Positions 1-7,458 are shown, counted from the first letter of the stretch. The stretch: DNA of 11,496 bases from Pedosphaera sp. (GCA_028293265.1 JAQGPB010000209.1:1-11496), one strand, 5' to 3'. A program made the numbers and translations. Notes: a model not told the origin generated them from the sequence alone.

Positions 1-209
1 GGCTGCATGGCGGCTATTTGGGCGGGATCTCCGCTGGCGACGGCCTGGCGCAACTGGCTTTCGAAGCTGGGAGCGACGTCCATGCGCTTGTAATTCGGCG
101 TCTCGACGTTGGCGATATTGCTGGCGATGGCTTGATGACGCAGGACGTTGGTGTCCAGCATCATTTTCGCCGCCAAATAGTTCGAATTGCTGAATAAGGC
201 TTCAATCAT
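1..209 (-). CDS. flgB: Flagellar basal-body rod protein FlgB, N-terminal part (runs off the window)
   Basis: Read on the minus strand from the ATG at 209-207, this gives about 69 residues before the window edge. FlgB is a structural subunit of the proximal rod of the bacterial flagellum and is exported by the flagellar type III system. The sequence has the conserved rod-protein N-terminus: a short amphipathic start, then LRHQAIASNIANVETPNYKR near residues 22-41. The core of this (IASNIANVETPNYKR) is the 'flagellar basal body rod' signature shared by FlgB, FlgC and FlgG. The LRHQAIASNIAN context and the length before it fit FlgB best. The gene is partial only because the window ends; flgC and fliE would be expected further left. 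No strong ribosome site is visible upstream. The call is family knowledge applied to a clear motif. Confidence 0.88.
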   Translation of the reverse strand, partial: MIEALFSNSNYLAAKMMLDTNVLRHQAIASNIANVETPNYKRMDVAPSFESQLRQAVASGDPAQIAAMQ

Positions 210-501
210 AGCAATAAAGCTTTCTGGTTTTTAGCAGTCAATGTGCCACCGGGCAAAAAGGGCTTAAAACAAGGGGTTTTCGCGAATGAATGGCGCGCAA
301 CGGGAAAGAATTGCCCGGGTACGGAGCGGGCGGTAGGCAAGAATGACCGGGGAATTTACGATTTTCGCTTTACGATTTACGAGCGCTGGAAGGGGTGGGC
401 ATCACGGTCGAAGCGGGCGACTATAGTGTCTATTGAGCCTCAGAAAAGTAATGAGAACCAAGTCAAAAAAATAAGACACACCTCTCCCCGGCCCTCCATG
501 C
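210..501. other. Intergenic region between flgB and the sulfotransferase gene
   Basis: No convincing gene is seen in these 292 bases. It must hold the flgB promoter (minus strand), but no clear -35/-10 pair stands out. It contains a near-perfect 14-bp tandem duplication at 355-368 and 369-382 (12 of 14 identical, built on TTTACGATTT). On the minus strand an uninterrupted T-tract at about 466-472 lies just downstream of the sulfotransferase stop codon. It is not preceded by an obvious stem, so it is not a confident terminator. Confidence 0.5.
355..382. repeat. 14-bp tandem repeat, two copies
   Basis: TTTACGATTTTCGC at 355-368 is followed without a gap by TTTACGATTTACGA at 369-382, with 12 of 14 positions identical. 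It lies in the intergenic gap before flgB. The role is unknown; it could be a simple replication-slippage product. Confidence 0.55.
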
Positions 502-2073
502 TTACGAATAACCAAATTCCCGGCAATAGGGGGCGAGCTTTTCCATGACGGGGGCGAGGGCGCCCGCGTAGTGTTCCCAGCGCCGGACGGCGCGGTTGTG
601 GACGGGCTTGGTCACGTCGTGGTAGGTGGGGGCATAGACGAATTTGCTGCGAACGGATTCGTAATAGTTCACCTGCTTCGGGTCCCACGGCAGGCCCATG
701 AATTCCGTGACGCGTTTCCCCTCGCTTTCGAGGTCGCCGACCATCTGCTCGTAGCGGGTCTCGATCCAATCGAAGCCGCCGAGTTCCTTCAGACGCAGCC
801 AGACGTCCATCATGTCGGAAAAATGCCGGGCGGTGCGCTCGAGGCTCAGGAAATTCACGCTGGAGGCGGTGACGGTCAGGTTCTGGAAGAAGCAACTGAT
901 GACGACGTCGCGCGGGTCGCGGATGGGGATGATGACCTTCAAGTGTGGGAACACGCGCAACCAGAGGTGCAGGGAGGCGGTGGGCGAGGGATTTTTGTCG
1001 AGCAATACCTGCCGGCCATTGGCGTCGTTGCGTTCGCGCAGCAGGCTTTTCAGGTAGCGCCGGCTCAGGGAGACGCGGCTGGCGGCGCTAAGGCCGTTGA
1101 GGCCGTCCAGGGTCAGGCCGCGGACGGATTGCGCCGGGGCGACTTCATTCAAGATTTCCTGGGTGAAGGCCTCGGGCTCGTCGAAGGCCATGATTTCGGG
1201 GTGCGCGCCGAGGACTTGCTCGATCAGGGTGGTGCCGCTGCGCGGGTGTCCGCCGAGGAAGGCGATCGGCTGCCGGGAAATTTCGGCCGGCGCCTCGTCG
1301 CGCCAGCGCCGGATGGTGTCGGGGGTCAATCCGGCGAGCAGCACGCGGCGCTGACGGTCGGTCTGGTCGTAGATGCGTTCGAGTGAGGCGGTGTCGGTCA
1401 TCTGGCGAAGCTGGGCTTTGGCCTCGCGCAGCCAGTGCATGGCCTCGGTATATTGTCCCAGTTCATCGAGCACGACTCCAAGGAGATGGCGGCTGGAATG
1501 TTTGACGCCCGGGTCGCGCGGGGCGCGGTCAATCAATTCACGCAGGGCGGCCTCGGCCTCGGGGTTGCGGCCTTTGCGATGGAGCAGAAAGGCGCGGAAA
1601 TAAATCACCTGCGAGTCCTGGGGGTTTTTGGCCAGGCATTCTTCGACGCAGTTCCAGGCTTCGTCCATGCGGCGTTCGCGCTCGTACCAGGCCGCGAGGC
1701 TGAGCCGCGCGTGGACGGACGCGGGATCGGCCGCGACAGCCCGCTGATAGCAATCACGGGTGAGGTCCAACTGGCGGAGGCGCTGGTATTGCTGGCCGAC
1801 GAGGACGAGGAGGGAGACATCCTGGGGAGCGAGGGAGACGGTGCATTGAAAAGCCTGATGGGCGAGGGCGAAATCGAGTTCGCCGCCCGCCGCGATGCCC
1901 AGTTCAAACCAAAGCTGGGCGACGCCGGGATACGCGCGGACAAGCTCCTTATAGGCCGCCAGCGCATGGCTGTAGCGGCCGCTCATCAACTGATTTTGTG
2001 CCTTTTGCCAACGGGCGGTCTCGCGCGGCACACTCTGTAACTTCGCGAGATCACCACAAACTGCTTGGCCCAT
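502..2073 (-). CDS. TPR-repeat sulfotransferase (PAPS-dependent)
   Basis: A 523-residue two-part protein. Residues about 20-230 are helical tetratricopeptide-like repeats (for example W..LG.A....G....A...F and WY.RERRMDEAW...EECL). From about residue 268 it is a sulfotransferase that would move a sulfuryl group from PAPS to an acceptor. The 5'-phosphosulfate loop reads GGHPRSGTTLIEQVLGAHPEI, near residue 274-294. LLDKNP lies near 358. The 3'-phosphate signature RDPRDVVIS lies near 385, and a C-terminal HNRAVRRWEHY closes the cofactor site. The family includes bacterial glycan, lipid and peptide sulfotransferases, and the acceptor cannot be told from sequence. The ATG at 2073 was chosen over an adjacent TTG at 2076 because AGGAAG sits about 8 bases upstream. 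There is no signal peptide, so it is probably cytoplasmic. The gene stands alone on the minus strand upstream of flgB. Confidence 0.88.
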   Translation of the reverse strand: MGQAVCGDLAKLQSVPRETARWQKAQNQLMSGRYSHALAAYKELVRAYPGVAQLWFELGIAAGGELDFALAHQAFQCTVSLAPQDVSLLVLVGQQYQRLRQLDLTRDCYQRAVAADPASVHARLSLAAWYERERRMDEAWNCVEECLAKNPQDSQVIYFRAFLLHRKGRNPEAEAALRELIDRAPRDPGVKHSSRHLLGVVLDELGQYTEAMHWLREAKAQLRQMTDTASLERIYDQTDRQRRVLLAGLTPDTIRRWRDEAPAEISRQPIAFLGGHPRSGTTLIEQVLGAHPEIMAFDEPEAFTQEILNEVAPAQSVRGLTLDGLNGLSAASRVSLSRRYLKSLLRERNDANGRQVLLDKNPSPTASLHLWLRVFPHLKVIIPIRDPRDVVISCFFQNLTVTASSVNFLSLERTARHFSDMMDVWLRLKELGGFDWIETRYEQMVGDLESEGKRVTEFMGLPWDPKQVNYYESVRSKFVYAPTYHDVTKPVHNRAVRRWEHYAGALAPVMEKLAPYCREFGYS

Positions 2074-2222
2074 CAAAAGATCTTCCTGACAATTTTAAGC
2101 CGAACTTTCTGTTAACTCTGTTTCAGACCGATGCGGGGGGCATTTGGTTACAAAAAGTTAATAATTGGGCGGTTGGCGGGATTCGGAGGACGATTGCGAT
2201 TCAGTGGCGGGGACTCGCCTGT

Positions 2223-2243
2223 GGCCATTTTCGCAAAATGGCC
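2223..2243. promoter_or_regulatory. Perfect 9-bp inverted repeat with 3-base loop upstream of tRNA-Leu
   Basis: GGCCATTTT (2223-2231), loop CGC, AAAATGGCC (2235-2243). It has no T-tract, so it is not a standard terminator. It lies 39 bases before the tRNA gene. TTGCGA at 2244-2249 directly follows it and could be a -35 box, with a weak TTCATT at 2267-2272 as -10. That would place a start a few bases before the tRNA. The role as a tRNA promoter or operator is inferred. Confidence 0.45.
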
Positions 2244-2282
2244 TTGCGAACTGCGGGCAAGCCTGCTTCATTAGTGACGAGT

Positions 2283-2367
2283 GCGCTTATGGTGGAATTG
2301 GCAGACACGCTACTTTGAGGTGGTAGTGGGGCAACCCGTGCAGGTTCAAGTCCTGCTAAGCGCACCA
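2283..2367 (+). tRNA. tRNA-Leu, anticodon GAG, with encoded CCA
   Basis: This folds as a class II tRNA. The acceptor strands GCGCTTA (2283-2289) and TAAGCGC (2357-2363) pair fully and are followed by discriminator A and CCA. The anticodon arm is CTACT / TTGAGGT / GGTAG (2310-2326) with GAG at 2317-2319, which decodes CUC and CUU. A long variable arm GGG-GCAA-CCC and the T arm GCAGG-TTCAAGT-CCTGC follow. The D region TGGTGGAATTGGCAGACACGC and the long variable arm are typical of leucine tRNAs. The gene appears intact, and its 3' end is the probable integration target of the element that starts immediately after it. Confidence 0.96.
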
Positions 2368-2388
2368 TTTTTCTTCAGGAAAATGGTG
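2363..2388. other. Probable attachment (att) core: dyad spanning the tRNA 3' end
   Basis: CACCATTTT (2363-2371) and AAAATGGTG (2380-2388) are perfect 9-bp inverted arms around an 8-bp centre (2372-2379). The left arm is formed by the CCA end of tRNA-Leu. Tyrosine recombinases act on core sites with inverted arms around a 6-8 bp overlap, often at tRNA 3' ends, and an integrase gene starts 66-78 bp away. A T-G and a C-G pair can extend the stem to 11 bp with loop TTCA, so an RNA hairpin for tRNA 3' processing is the alternative. No second copy of this site was found in the window. Confidence 0.5.
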
Positions 2389-2401
2389 AATTAGGTCAGT
2401 C

Positions 2402-2436
2402 CCGCACAGATTCCGCACAGAATCCGGTTGAATCCG
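2402..2436. repeat. Short direct repeats between att core and integrase
   Basis: CCGCACAGA occurs at 2402-2410 and again at 2413-2421, 11 bp apart. AATCCG occurs at 2421-2426 and 2431-2436, 10 bp apart. Spacing of about one helical turn just inside the attachment site would suit arm-type integrase or Xis binding sites, but the repeats are short and this is only an inference. Confidence 0.3.
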
Positions 2437-2465
2437 AGACTGAGAGTCAAAACGTGAAATTCCCC

Positions 2466-3734
2466 ATGAAGATCAAGTTTCGTGGGCAAGTTCTCGCCAA
2501 AATTTATGGCAAGAGCAAGGGCTACTCTTTTTACCGCCTTTGCTATTACACTGCCGGCAAGAGACATGTTCGCAGTTTCCGCACCTACAGCGAAGCGAAG
2601 AAGGAAGGTGACACCAAAGCCCAGGAATTGCACGAAGGCTCGCAAGCTGCCGCATTCACCGGTCCACAATCCCGCGATGCGCTGGCCGCGATGCAACGCC
2701 TTCAAACCTTCTGCCAGTCCACCGGACGCCGCGTTTCTCTTTTGGGCGCTGTGTCGGAGTATGTCGAGGCGTACGCAAAGTTGAACGGCCACACATTGGC
2801 CGAGGCGGTTGCCGGTTTTGTGGTCAATGTTGCCAGCGTCTTGCGGAAAGACATCAAAGAGGCCGTCGCAGAATTCATTGCAACCGACACGCCGCGCACG
2901 AAGGATAGCGAAGGCCAGCGGGCGCAACTCTCCGCCAAGTACGCCTACAACCGTCAGATTCAACTCAACAAATTCGCGGACGCATTTCCTGGCAATGCCG
3001 TCTCTGATCTCACCAAAATCCACCTGGATGCCTTCATTGGGGGACTGAGCGACTTTTCATCCAAGAGCCGCAACCACTACCGCGCCGCCGTCCGCCAATT
3101 TCTGCAATGGGCCGTCCGCAAAGACTATCTGACGGCGACCCATCGCTTGAACGAGGCTGACGCGATGCGGCCTGAACAAGCCAACACCGCCGAAACAGAA
3201 TTTTACACACCCAAAGAATTCCTGTCATTGCTGTCTGCCGCCAACGATACCCTGCGCCCGATGCTCGCCATTGGCGGACTTGCCGGACTCCGCACCGCTG
3301 AACTCATTCGTTTGGAGTGGTCAGACGTTTGGCGAGTGCCTGGCTACATCGAGGTTACTGCTCGAAAGAGCAAGACCCGCGCTCGCCGGCTTGTAGAAAT
3401 TTGTCCCGCCTTGGCCGCTTAGCTTGAAATTTTCCGCAAGCGGACCAGCGGCAAGCTGTGGACTTTGCACGAAATCACCTTCCAGCAACGTTTTGTTGAA
3501 CTGTGCGAGAAAGCGAAGGTCAACCGCAAAACCAACGGGCTGCGCCACGCCTTTTGCACCTACCATTTCGCTGCGCATGCCAATGAAAACCTGACCGCCG
3601 CGCAAGCAGGCAACTCGCCTGCCATGATTCACCAGCATTACAAAGGACTCGCCACCAAAGCGGACGCGGAAAAGTGGTTCAATGTAAAACCAACAAGCCC
3701 CGCGAATATCATCCAGCTTGCCGCAAAAAAGTGA
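2466..3734 (+). pseudogene. Tyrosine recombinase (phage-type integrase) interrupted by an in-frame TAG
   Basis: The reading frame is continuous from 2466 (ATG; a GTG at 2454 is also possible) to TGA at 3732-3734, except for one TAG at 3420-3422. Read through, it is 422 residues. The N-terminal arm and SAM-like core-binding domain lie at about 135-225 (RQIQLNKFADAF, then NHYRAAVRQFLQWAV). The catalytic domain has Arg-I in GLAGLRTAEL (R276), the beta-hairpin Lys in ARKSKTRARR (K301), Arg-II in GLRHAF (R360) and the nucleophile in HQHYKGLATK (Y392). The usual His of HxxR is Asn (357), and the usual His/Trp after Gly is Asn (383). The TAG at codon 319 falls in ...CPALAA*LEIFRKR, where a Trp codon TGG is the likely ancestor. 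Without readthrough the product lacks Arg-II and Tyr and would be dead. It sits directly after tRNA-Leu, as expected for the enzyme that inserted the element. Confidence 0.85.
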
Positions 3735-4615
3735 AACGTGCCAAACCGAGAAAACCTGTTCAGACCCCGGCCAAGCCAAGCGGCAAAAAATCGGCAAGGC
3801 CGAAAACAGGAGCACCTCCCGCTGGCTTCCTGTCGGCTCTAATAATGGAATCGCCCTTTCACTACGCCATCGCGCAACATCGCACAAAAAACCATGCAAA
3901 CTTTGCGCCTCTCTCCACCGGGAAAATCGGTGAACAGATTTATTCAGAGTTGACTGAGTTGGCAAGCCGCGTTGGCTGGCCGCAATTTGATGGCAAGCGC
4001 GTGGATCGTGCGGCGGATGTGCTTGCGGGATTGGCGATTTTTGCCGCGCAACTTTTGGAATATCTGGCTTTCTCAGGTGAACGCGACGAAAGGGTCAACC
4101 TTGGCTGGGCAGCAAAAGAAAAAAACTCGTGGCCCGTGCTCTTGCGGCTTGGGGTCAAACAAAACAGGAACGGACAACGAACCGCCATCCTAGAAGGTGC
4201 CAAAAAAGCCAAGGAGTATCTAAGCGCCATCCAACTTGGAAAAAACGCCACGCAAGTTCTGAGGCATTTGGCCGACCGCAAAACGAATCCGTTCAAGATG
4301 GCTGCGGAACTGCTTTTGCATGAACTTTGCCGGTGGCGTGAATCTGGCGCTTGGCGTGAGCCAGTCACTTCGTGGGGGAGGAAATTGCTGTTTTTGGAAT
4401 ATCCGATGACTGCAAAAAATGTTGGCGAATGGTGGTCTTTGGCGAAGGCATGGATGGATGAGCAATGGACGGCCAATCCTGATTTGTTTGAACCGCTTAT
4501 CAAGCACCTGAGCCTTGACCGGAAAAAACACACGCCCAGCCTTGTAAAAAGGCAGGTGATTGATGACAGCTTGAAAAAAGCCTTCTTAACTCTCGCCGTC
4601 CCCGATGACTTGTAG
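3731..4615 (+). CDS. Hypothetical protein coupled to the integrase gene
   Basis: About 294 residues from a GTG at 3731, whose GTGA overlaps the integrase TGA, the usual sign of translational coupling. An ATG at 3845 (MESPFHYAIAQ) is an alternative start. The first 40 residues are very rich in Lys, Arg and Pro (KRAKPRKPVQTPAKPSGKK), suggesting nucleic-acid contact or a disordered tail. The rest looks helical and globular, with patches such as ADVLAGLAIFAAQLLEYLAF, LLLHELCRWRESG and a Trp-rich NVGEWWSLAKAWMDEQW. No known catalytic motif, zinc site or membrane helix is visible, and I do not recognise the family. It lies between the integrase and the excisionase-like gene, so an accessory role in the element is plausible. 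Confidence 0.7.
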   Translation: MKRAKPRKPVQTPAKPSGKKSARPKTGAPPAGFLSALIMESPFHYAIAQHRTKNHANFAPLSTGKIGEQIYSELTELASRVGWPQFDGKRVDRAADVLAGLAIFAAQLLEYLAFSGERDERVNLGWAAKEKNSWPVLLRLGVKQNRNGQRTAILEGAKKAKEYLSAIQLGKNATQVLRHLADRKTNPFKMAAELLLHELCRWRESGAWREPVTSWGRKLLFLEYPMTAKNVGEWWSLAKAWMDEQWTANPDLFEPLIKHLSLDRKKHTPSLVKRQVIDDSLKKAFLTLAVPDDL

Positions 4616-4680
4616 AAAGCGGGCGTCAAGCTTCTACCGGCATTGCTCGTGCATTTTGGAGTGGCTGTGATAATTAAGTA

Positions 4681-4708
4681 GCTCAAATGAGCAAAAAATT
4701 ATTTGAGC
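4681..4708. promoter_or_regulatory. 7-bp inverted repeat over the start codon of the HTH gene
   Basis: GCTCAAA (4681-4687) and TTTGAGC (4702-4708) are exact inverted arms, 14 bp apart. The ATG of the small HTH gene (4687-4689) overlaps the left arm. It could be an autoregulatory operator or an mRNA hairpin covering the start codon. This is an inference from symmetry and position only. Confidence 0.35.
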
Positions 4709-4893
4709 AACCGGGTTTCCTTAACGAGAAACAACTCCTGGAGAAAGTGCCCATCAGTCGCCGAACCCTATTCGGCTGGCGCGAGGCCGGCAAAATTCCT
4801 TGCGTGCGACTGCCTGGAAGTCGTCGCGTATTATTTCACTGGCCAAGTGTCGAAGCCGCCCTTTTGCGTAGTCAGAAGGAAGTAGCAAAATAA
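4687..4893 (+). CDS. Small MerR/AlpA-like helix-turn-helix protein, probable excisionase or regulator
   Basis: A 68-residue protein with the layout of the excisionase-type winged helix-turn-helix (HTH_17 / MerR-like): GFLNEKQLLEKVPISRRTLFGWREAGKIPCVRLPGSRRVLFHWPSVEAALLR. The first helix is ..EKQLLEK, the recognition helix is SRRTLFGWREAG, and the wing is KIPCVRLPGSRRVLF. Proteins of this size and type act as recombination directionality factors or as activators in integrated elements. It lies 71 bp after the unknown gene and about 100 bp before the primase, on the same strand. No good ribosome site is visible, but an inverted repeat covers its start. The fold is clear; choosing Xis over transcriptional activator is an inference from context. 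Confidence 0.85.
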   Translation: MSKKLFEQPGFLNEKQLLEKVPISRRTLFGWREAGKIPCVRLPGSRRVLFHWPSVEAALLRSQKEVAK

Positions 4894-4895
4894 AA

Positions 4896-4920
4896 CCCGC
4901 CTGCCATGTGGCAGTGCGGG
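4896..4920. terminator. GC-rich hairpin after the HTH gene
   Basis: CCCGC-CTGCC (4896-4905), loop ATGT, GGCAG-(T)-GCGGG (4910-4920): ten paired bases with one bulged T, starting three bases after the HTH stop. A T-rich tail follows the stem only on the minus strand (TTTTATTTT), so it is a textbook intrinsic terminator in that direction and a weaker one in plus. The loop holds the ATG at 4906, which argues against that ATG being the primase start. Confidence 0.5.
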
Positions 4921-4989
4921 GTATTGGAACTGGACATTTCAATATTACCACTGGCCAGCATTGGCGCAAGGCAAACCAACTTGCCATTC

Positions 4990-7458
4990 ATGCCAAATTC
5001 TCCCTTGGACGAAGCTAAACAATGCCTACCGCTGCCCGCGCTCATGGCGCGATACGGCTATGGCGACCGTGCCAAAAAATCCGCGCGGTGCATGTTTCAT
5101 GACGATTCACGCAACTCGTTTTCCATCTATCAACGTGACGATGGCACCTGGGCTTGGAAATGTCATGCCGTTTGCGGTGGTGGCGATGAAGCCGACTGGC
5201 TCGCCACGCTGCTGGGCTTAAGCAACGCCGATGCCTGCCGCGAATTCATCCACCTCACCGGAACCACGGCACCGTCCCTGCCGCCATTGACACCGGCCAT
5301 ACCATCCACCCCACGACCGTTCGACTGGCCATCATGCGTTGCTGCTCTCACCCCCGAACATCGCGAAAAACTTGCCCGCTGGCGTGGTTACGCACCCGAA
5401 TTTGTCGAATGGTTGCATGGGCAAAACCTCATTGGGTTGTTCAACGGTGCGCATATCGCTTTCCCCGTCCATGATTCTCAGGGCAACGTCATTGGATGCC
5501 ACTACCGAATCAAAGAAGACGGTTCCTGGCGTTATCATCCCACCGGCACGCACACCGCCCCCTTCATCATCGGTGACACTACAACGGCGGACACTCTTCT
5601 CGTGGCCGAGAGTCAGTGGGATTTGTTGTCCGGCCTGGCTTCCTTGGATTGGCATATCCAACCGTTGGCCCACACCGCTGCCATCGCTACGCGCGGCGCG
5701 AGTAATGGACGCCTGCTTGCGGGCGTGTGCCCATCGGATGCCGTCCTTTATGCGTTCGCGCAGAATGACGAGGCCGCGCAAAAGTGGCTTGCTGCCGTCG
5801 CCTCTAGTTGTGGCTGCAAATGCGTTCACGTCCTAACACCTGGACCTCATAAAGACATGAACGATTGGGCACGCGCAGGCGCGACCGGTGATGACATCCG
5901 TCGTGCCATCCTCGAAGCACGGCCAGTGATCGCACCCGCTCCGCCCGATCTCCGTGCTGCGCGGGTGAAAAATGTCTCAAAACCTGTCCGCCTGTTTCCC
6001 GACGAACATGACGAACCTGAACCCGCGCCGTTCCCTGTGGACGCTTTCCCACCGGTAATGGCATCCATGGTCGCAGGCGTGGCCCGAACCGAGCGCGTCC
6101 CGCTTGCCCTGCCCGCTGTGTGCGCGCTGGGCGTGGCTTCCGCTGCCATAGGTGCAGGCTTGGAAGTCGTCAGCGGCCCAAATCGGGTCACGCGGGCCAA
6201 TCTTTATTTGCTCGCCAGCGCGGACTCCGGGAGCGGCAAATCGGAGACTTTCCGCATTGTCGCGGCCCCCTTGGTGGACTACCAGACACGCCTGATAGAA
6301 ACATGGCGGCTGGAAACGTCACCGAAGCTCCAATCCGAATTGCGCGTTCTCGACTCGGAAATTGCAACTCTCGAAAAAAAGGCTGCAAAGACCACTGAGC
6401 CGTTTGAGCGCGACCAGATAGTCGGCGAGCTAAAATTCAAGATCGCCCGCAAGGACGACCTGACGCGAGTCGCCGCGATGCCCTGCATCATCGCGCAAGA
6501 TGTGACCACGGAACGCCTTGCCGTACTTTTACGTGACAACCGTGAAGTGGTTTTTTCGGCCAGCGCCGACGCGAGGAAGCTGGTGGACAATTTGATGGGG
6601 CGTTACAACCCCGGCAAAATGACGGACGAGTCGCTCTACCTCTCTGCCTATTCCGGCGATTTGGTCCGCGTTGATCGCCAGGGCCGCGACCCCGTCGTGC
6701 TCAACAAGCCTTGCCTATCTCTTTGCTGGTTCGCCCAACCCGATTTGCTTGCGACCATGCTCGACGAGGAAAGTCTCTCAGTAGGAGGTTTCCTACCTCG
6801 CCTCCTGGTCTGCGACACAAAAGCAACACCGCACCGCATCGAAGGTGAAGAGCGAGTTCTTTCCGAGTCCGTTCGCGATCAGTGGAACCGGCGCATTACT
6901 GACCTGATCGCCACCTTCCGCGTCGCCGACAATCCGCACCGGCTAACTCCGACGCCGGAAGCGGTCGCCATACTGAATGATTATCACAACCGTATCGTTG
7001 ACCGCCGTGCCAACGATCTGGCGGATGTGGGTGCCTTCGCGGCACGCTACGCGGAAAACGCCTGGAGGGTTTCGGTCGTGCTTCACGGGACGCTTTGGGG
7101 AACGGACGCCGGTAAGGAACCACTGACAGCCGAAACCGCCGCCAATGCGGTCCGCATCGTGGAATGGTTTGCGGCAGAACAACAGTCGGTCCTCGCCAAG
7201 GGCCGTCACGCCGCCGCCGTCAAAATCGAGGAAGAAGTGCTCAAACTACTGAAAACCAACCTCCAGCGAACAGGACGGGACTACATCACCGCCCGCGACG
7301 TTCTCCGCGCCCGCATCATTAGCAGTGCCGCCGGCGCTCGTACCCTCTTGGGCCGCGTGGAGGGCTATGGTGTACTCACTGGCGAGGACATCACTCCGGC
7401 CCATGGTGGCAAGACCACGCGCGTTTACCGGGCCGTCACAAATCCAGTGCCGGAATGA
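4990..7458 (+). CDS. Element replication protein: CHC2 zinc finger - TOPRIM - DUF3987 ATPase
   Basis: A primase/ATPase fusion of 822 residues. It would synthesise primers and remodel DNA for replication of the element. Near the N-terminus is a CHC2-type zinc finger (C34, H37, C58, C62: RCMFHDD...WKCHAVCGGGDEADW). A TOPRIM-like domain follows: VAESQWD with E207, AFAQNDEA near 255-262, and HKDMNDWA near 287-294. After a proline-rich linker comes a DUF3987 domain with the P-loop SADSGSGKSETF (K417) and the block SLCWFAQPDLLATMLDEESLSVGGFLPR. The C-terminus (VLKLLKTNLQRTGRDYITARDVLRARI) resembles a winged helix. The ATG at 4990 was preferred over 4906 because 4906 lies in a hairpin loop and its extra 28 residues look non-native. 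DUF3987 proteins are typical of phages, satellites and integrative elements. The 3' end overlaps a mini-ORF by ATGA. Confidence 0.87.
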   Translation: MPNSPLDEAKQCLPLPALMARYGYGDRAKKSARCMFHDDSRNSFSIYQRDDGTWAWKCHAVCGGGDEADWLATLLGLSNADACREFIHLTGTTAPSLPPLTPAIPSTPRPFDWPSCVAALTPEHREKLARWRGYAPEFVEWLHGQNLIGLFNGAHIAFPVHDSQGNVIGCHYRIKEDGSWRYHPTGTHTAPFIIGDTTTADTLLVAESQWDLLSGLASLDWHIQPLAHTAAIATRGASNGRLLAGVCPSDAVLYAFAQNDEAAQKWLAAVASSCGCKCVHVLTPGPHKDMNDWARAGATGDDIRRAILEARPVIAPAPPDLRAARVKNVSKPVRLFPDEHDEPEPAPFPVDAFPPVMASMVAGVARTERVPLALPAVCALGVASAAIGAGLEVVSGPNRVTRANLYLLASADSGSGKSETFRIVAAPLVDYQTRLIETWRLETSPKLQSELRVLDSEIATLEKKAAKTTEPFERDQIVGELKFKIARKDDLTRVAAMPCIIAQDVTTERLAVLLRDNREVVFSASADARKLVDNLMGRYNPGKMTDESLYLSAYSGDLVRVDRQGRDPVVLNKPCLSLCWFAQPDLLATMLDEESLSVGGFLPRLLVCDTKATPHRIEGEERVLSESVRDQWNRRITDLIATFRVADNPHRLTPTPEAVAILNDYHNRIVDRRANDLADVGAFAARYAENAWRVSVVLHGTLWGTDAGKEPLTAETAANAVRIVEWFAAEQQSVLAKGRHAAAVKIEEEVLKLLKTNLQRTGRDYITARDVLRARIISSAAGARTLLGRVEGYGVLTGEDITPAHGGKTTRVYRAVTNPVPE

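Noticed and set aside
571..1386. Long plus-strand frame of 271 codons antisense to the sulfotransferase
   Set aside because: It is a GC-rich shadow of the real minus-strand gene. The translation is low-complexity (Gly/Ala/Val/Glu) with no motif.
2391..3023. 210-codon minus-strand frame over the integrase
   Set aside because: Antisense shadow; the plus strand has clear recombinase domains.
4219..4226. CTAAGCGC, resembling the tRNA acceptor end
   Set aside because: A short chance match inside the coding region of the unknown gene, with no CCA or flanking similarity.
3940..4686. 248-codon minus-strand frame over the unknown gene
   Set aside because: The plus-strand frame is coupled to the integrase and follows the element's direction. 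The minus translation is Ser/Arg-rich shadow-like. As the plus gene is itself unknown, some doubt remains.
4906..4989. ATG 4906 as the primase start
   Set aside because: It lies in the loop of a strong hairpin, and the extra 28 residues do not look like part of the CHC2 domain.
6781..6796. GTAGGA...TCCTAC hairpin inside the primase gene
   Set aside because: A short stem within a well-conserved coding block, most likely a chance result of codon choice.
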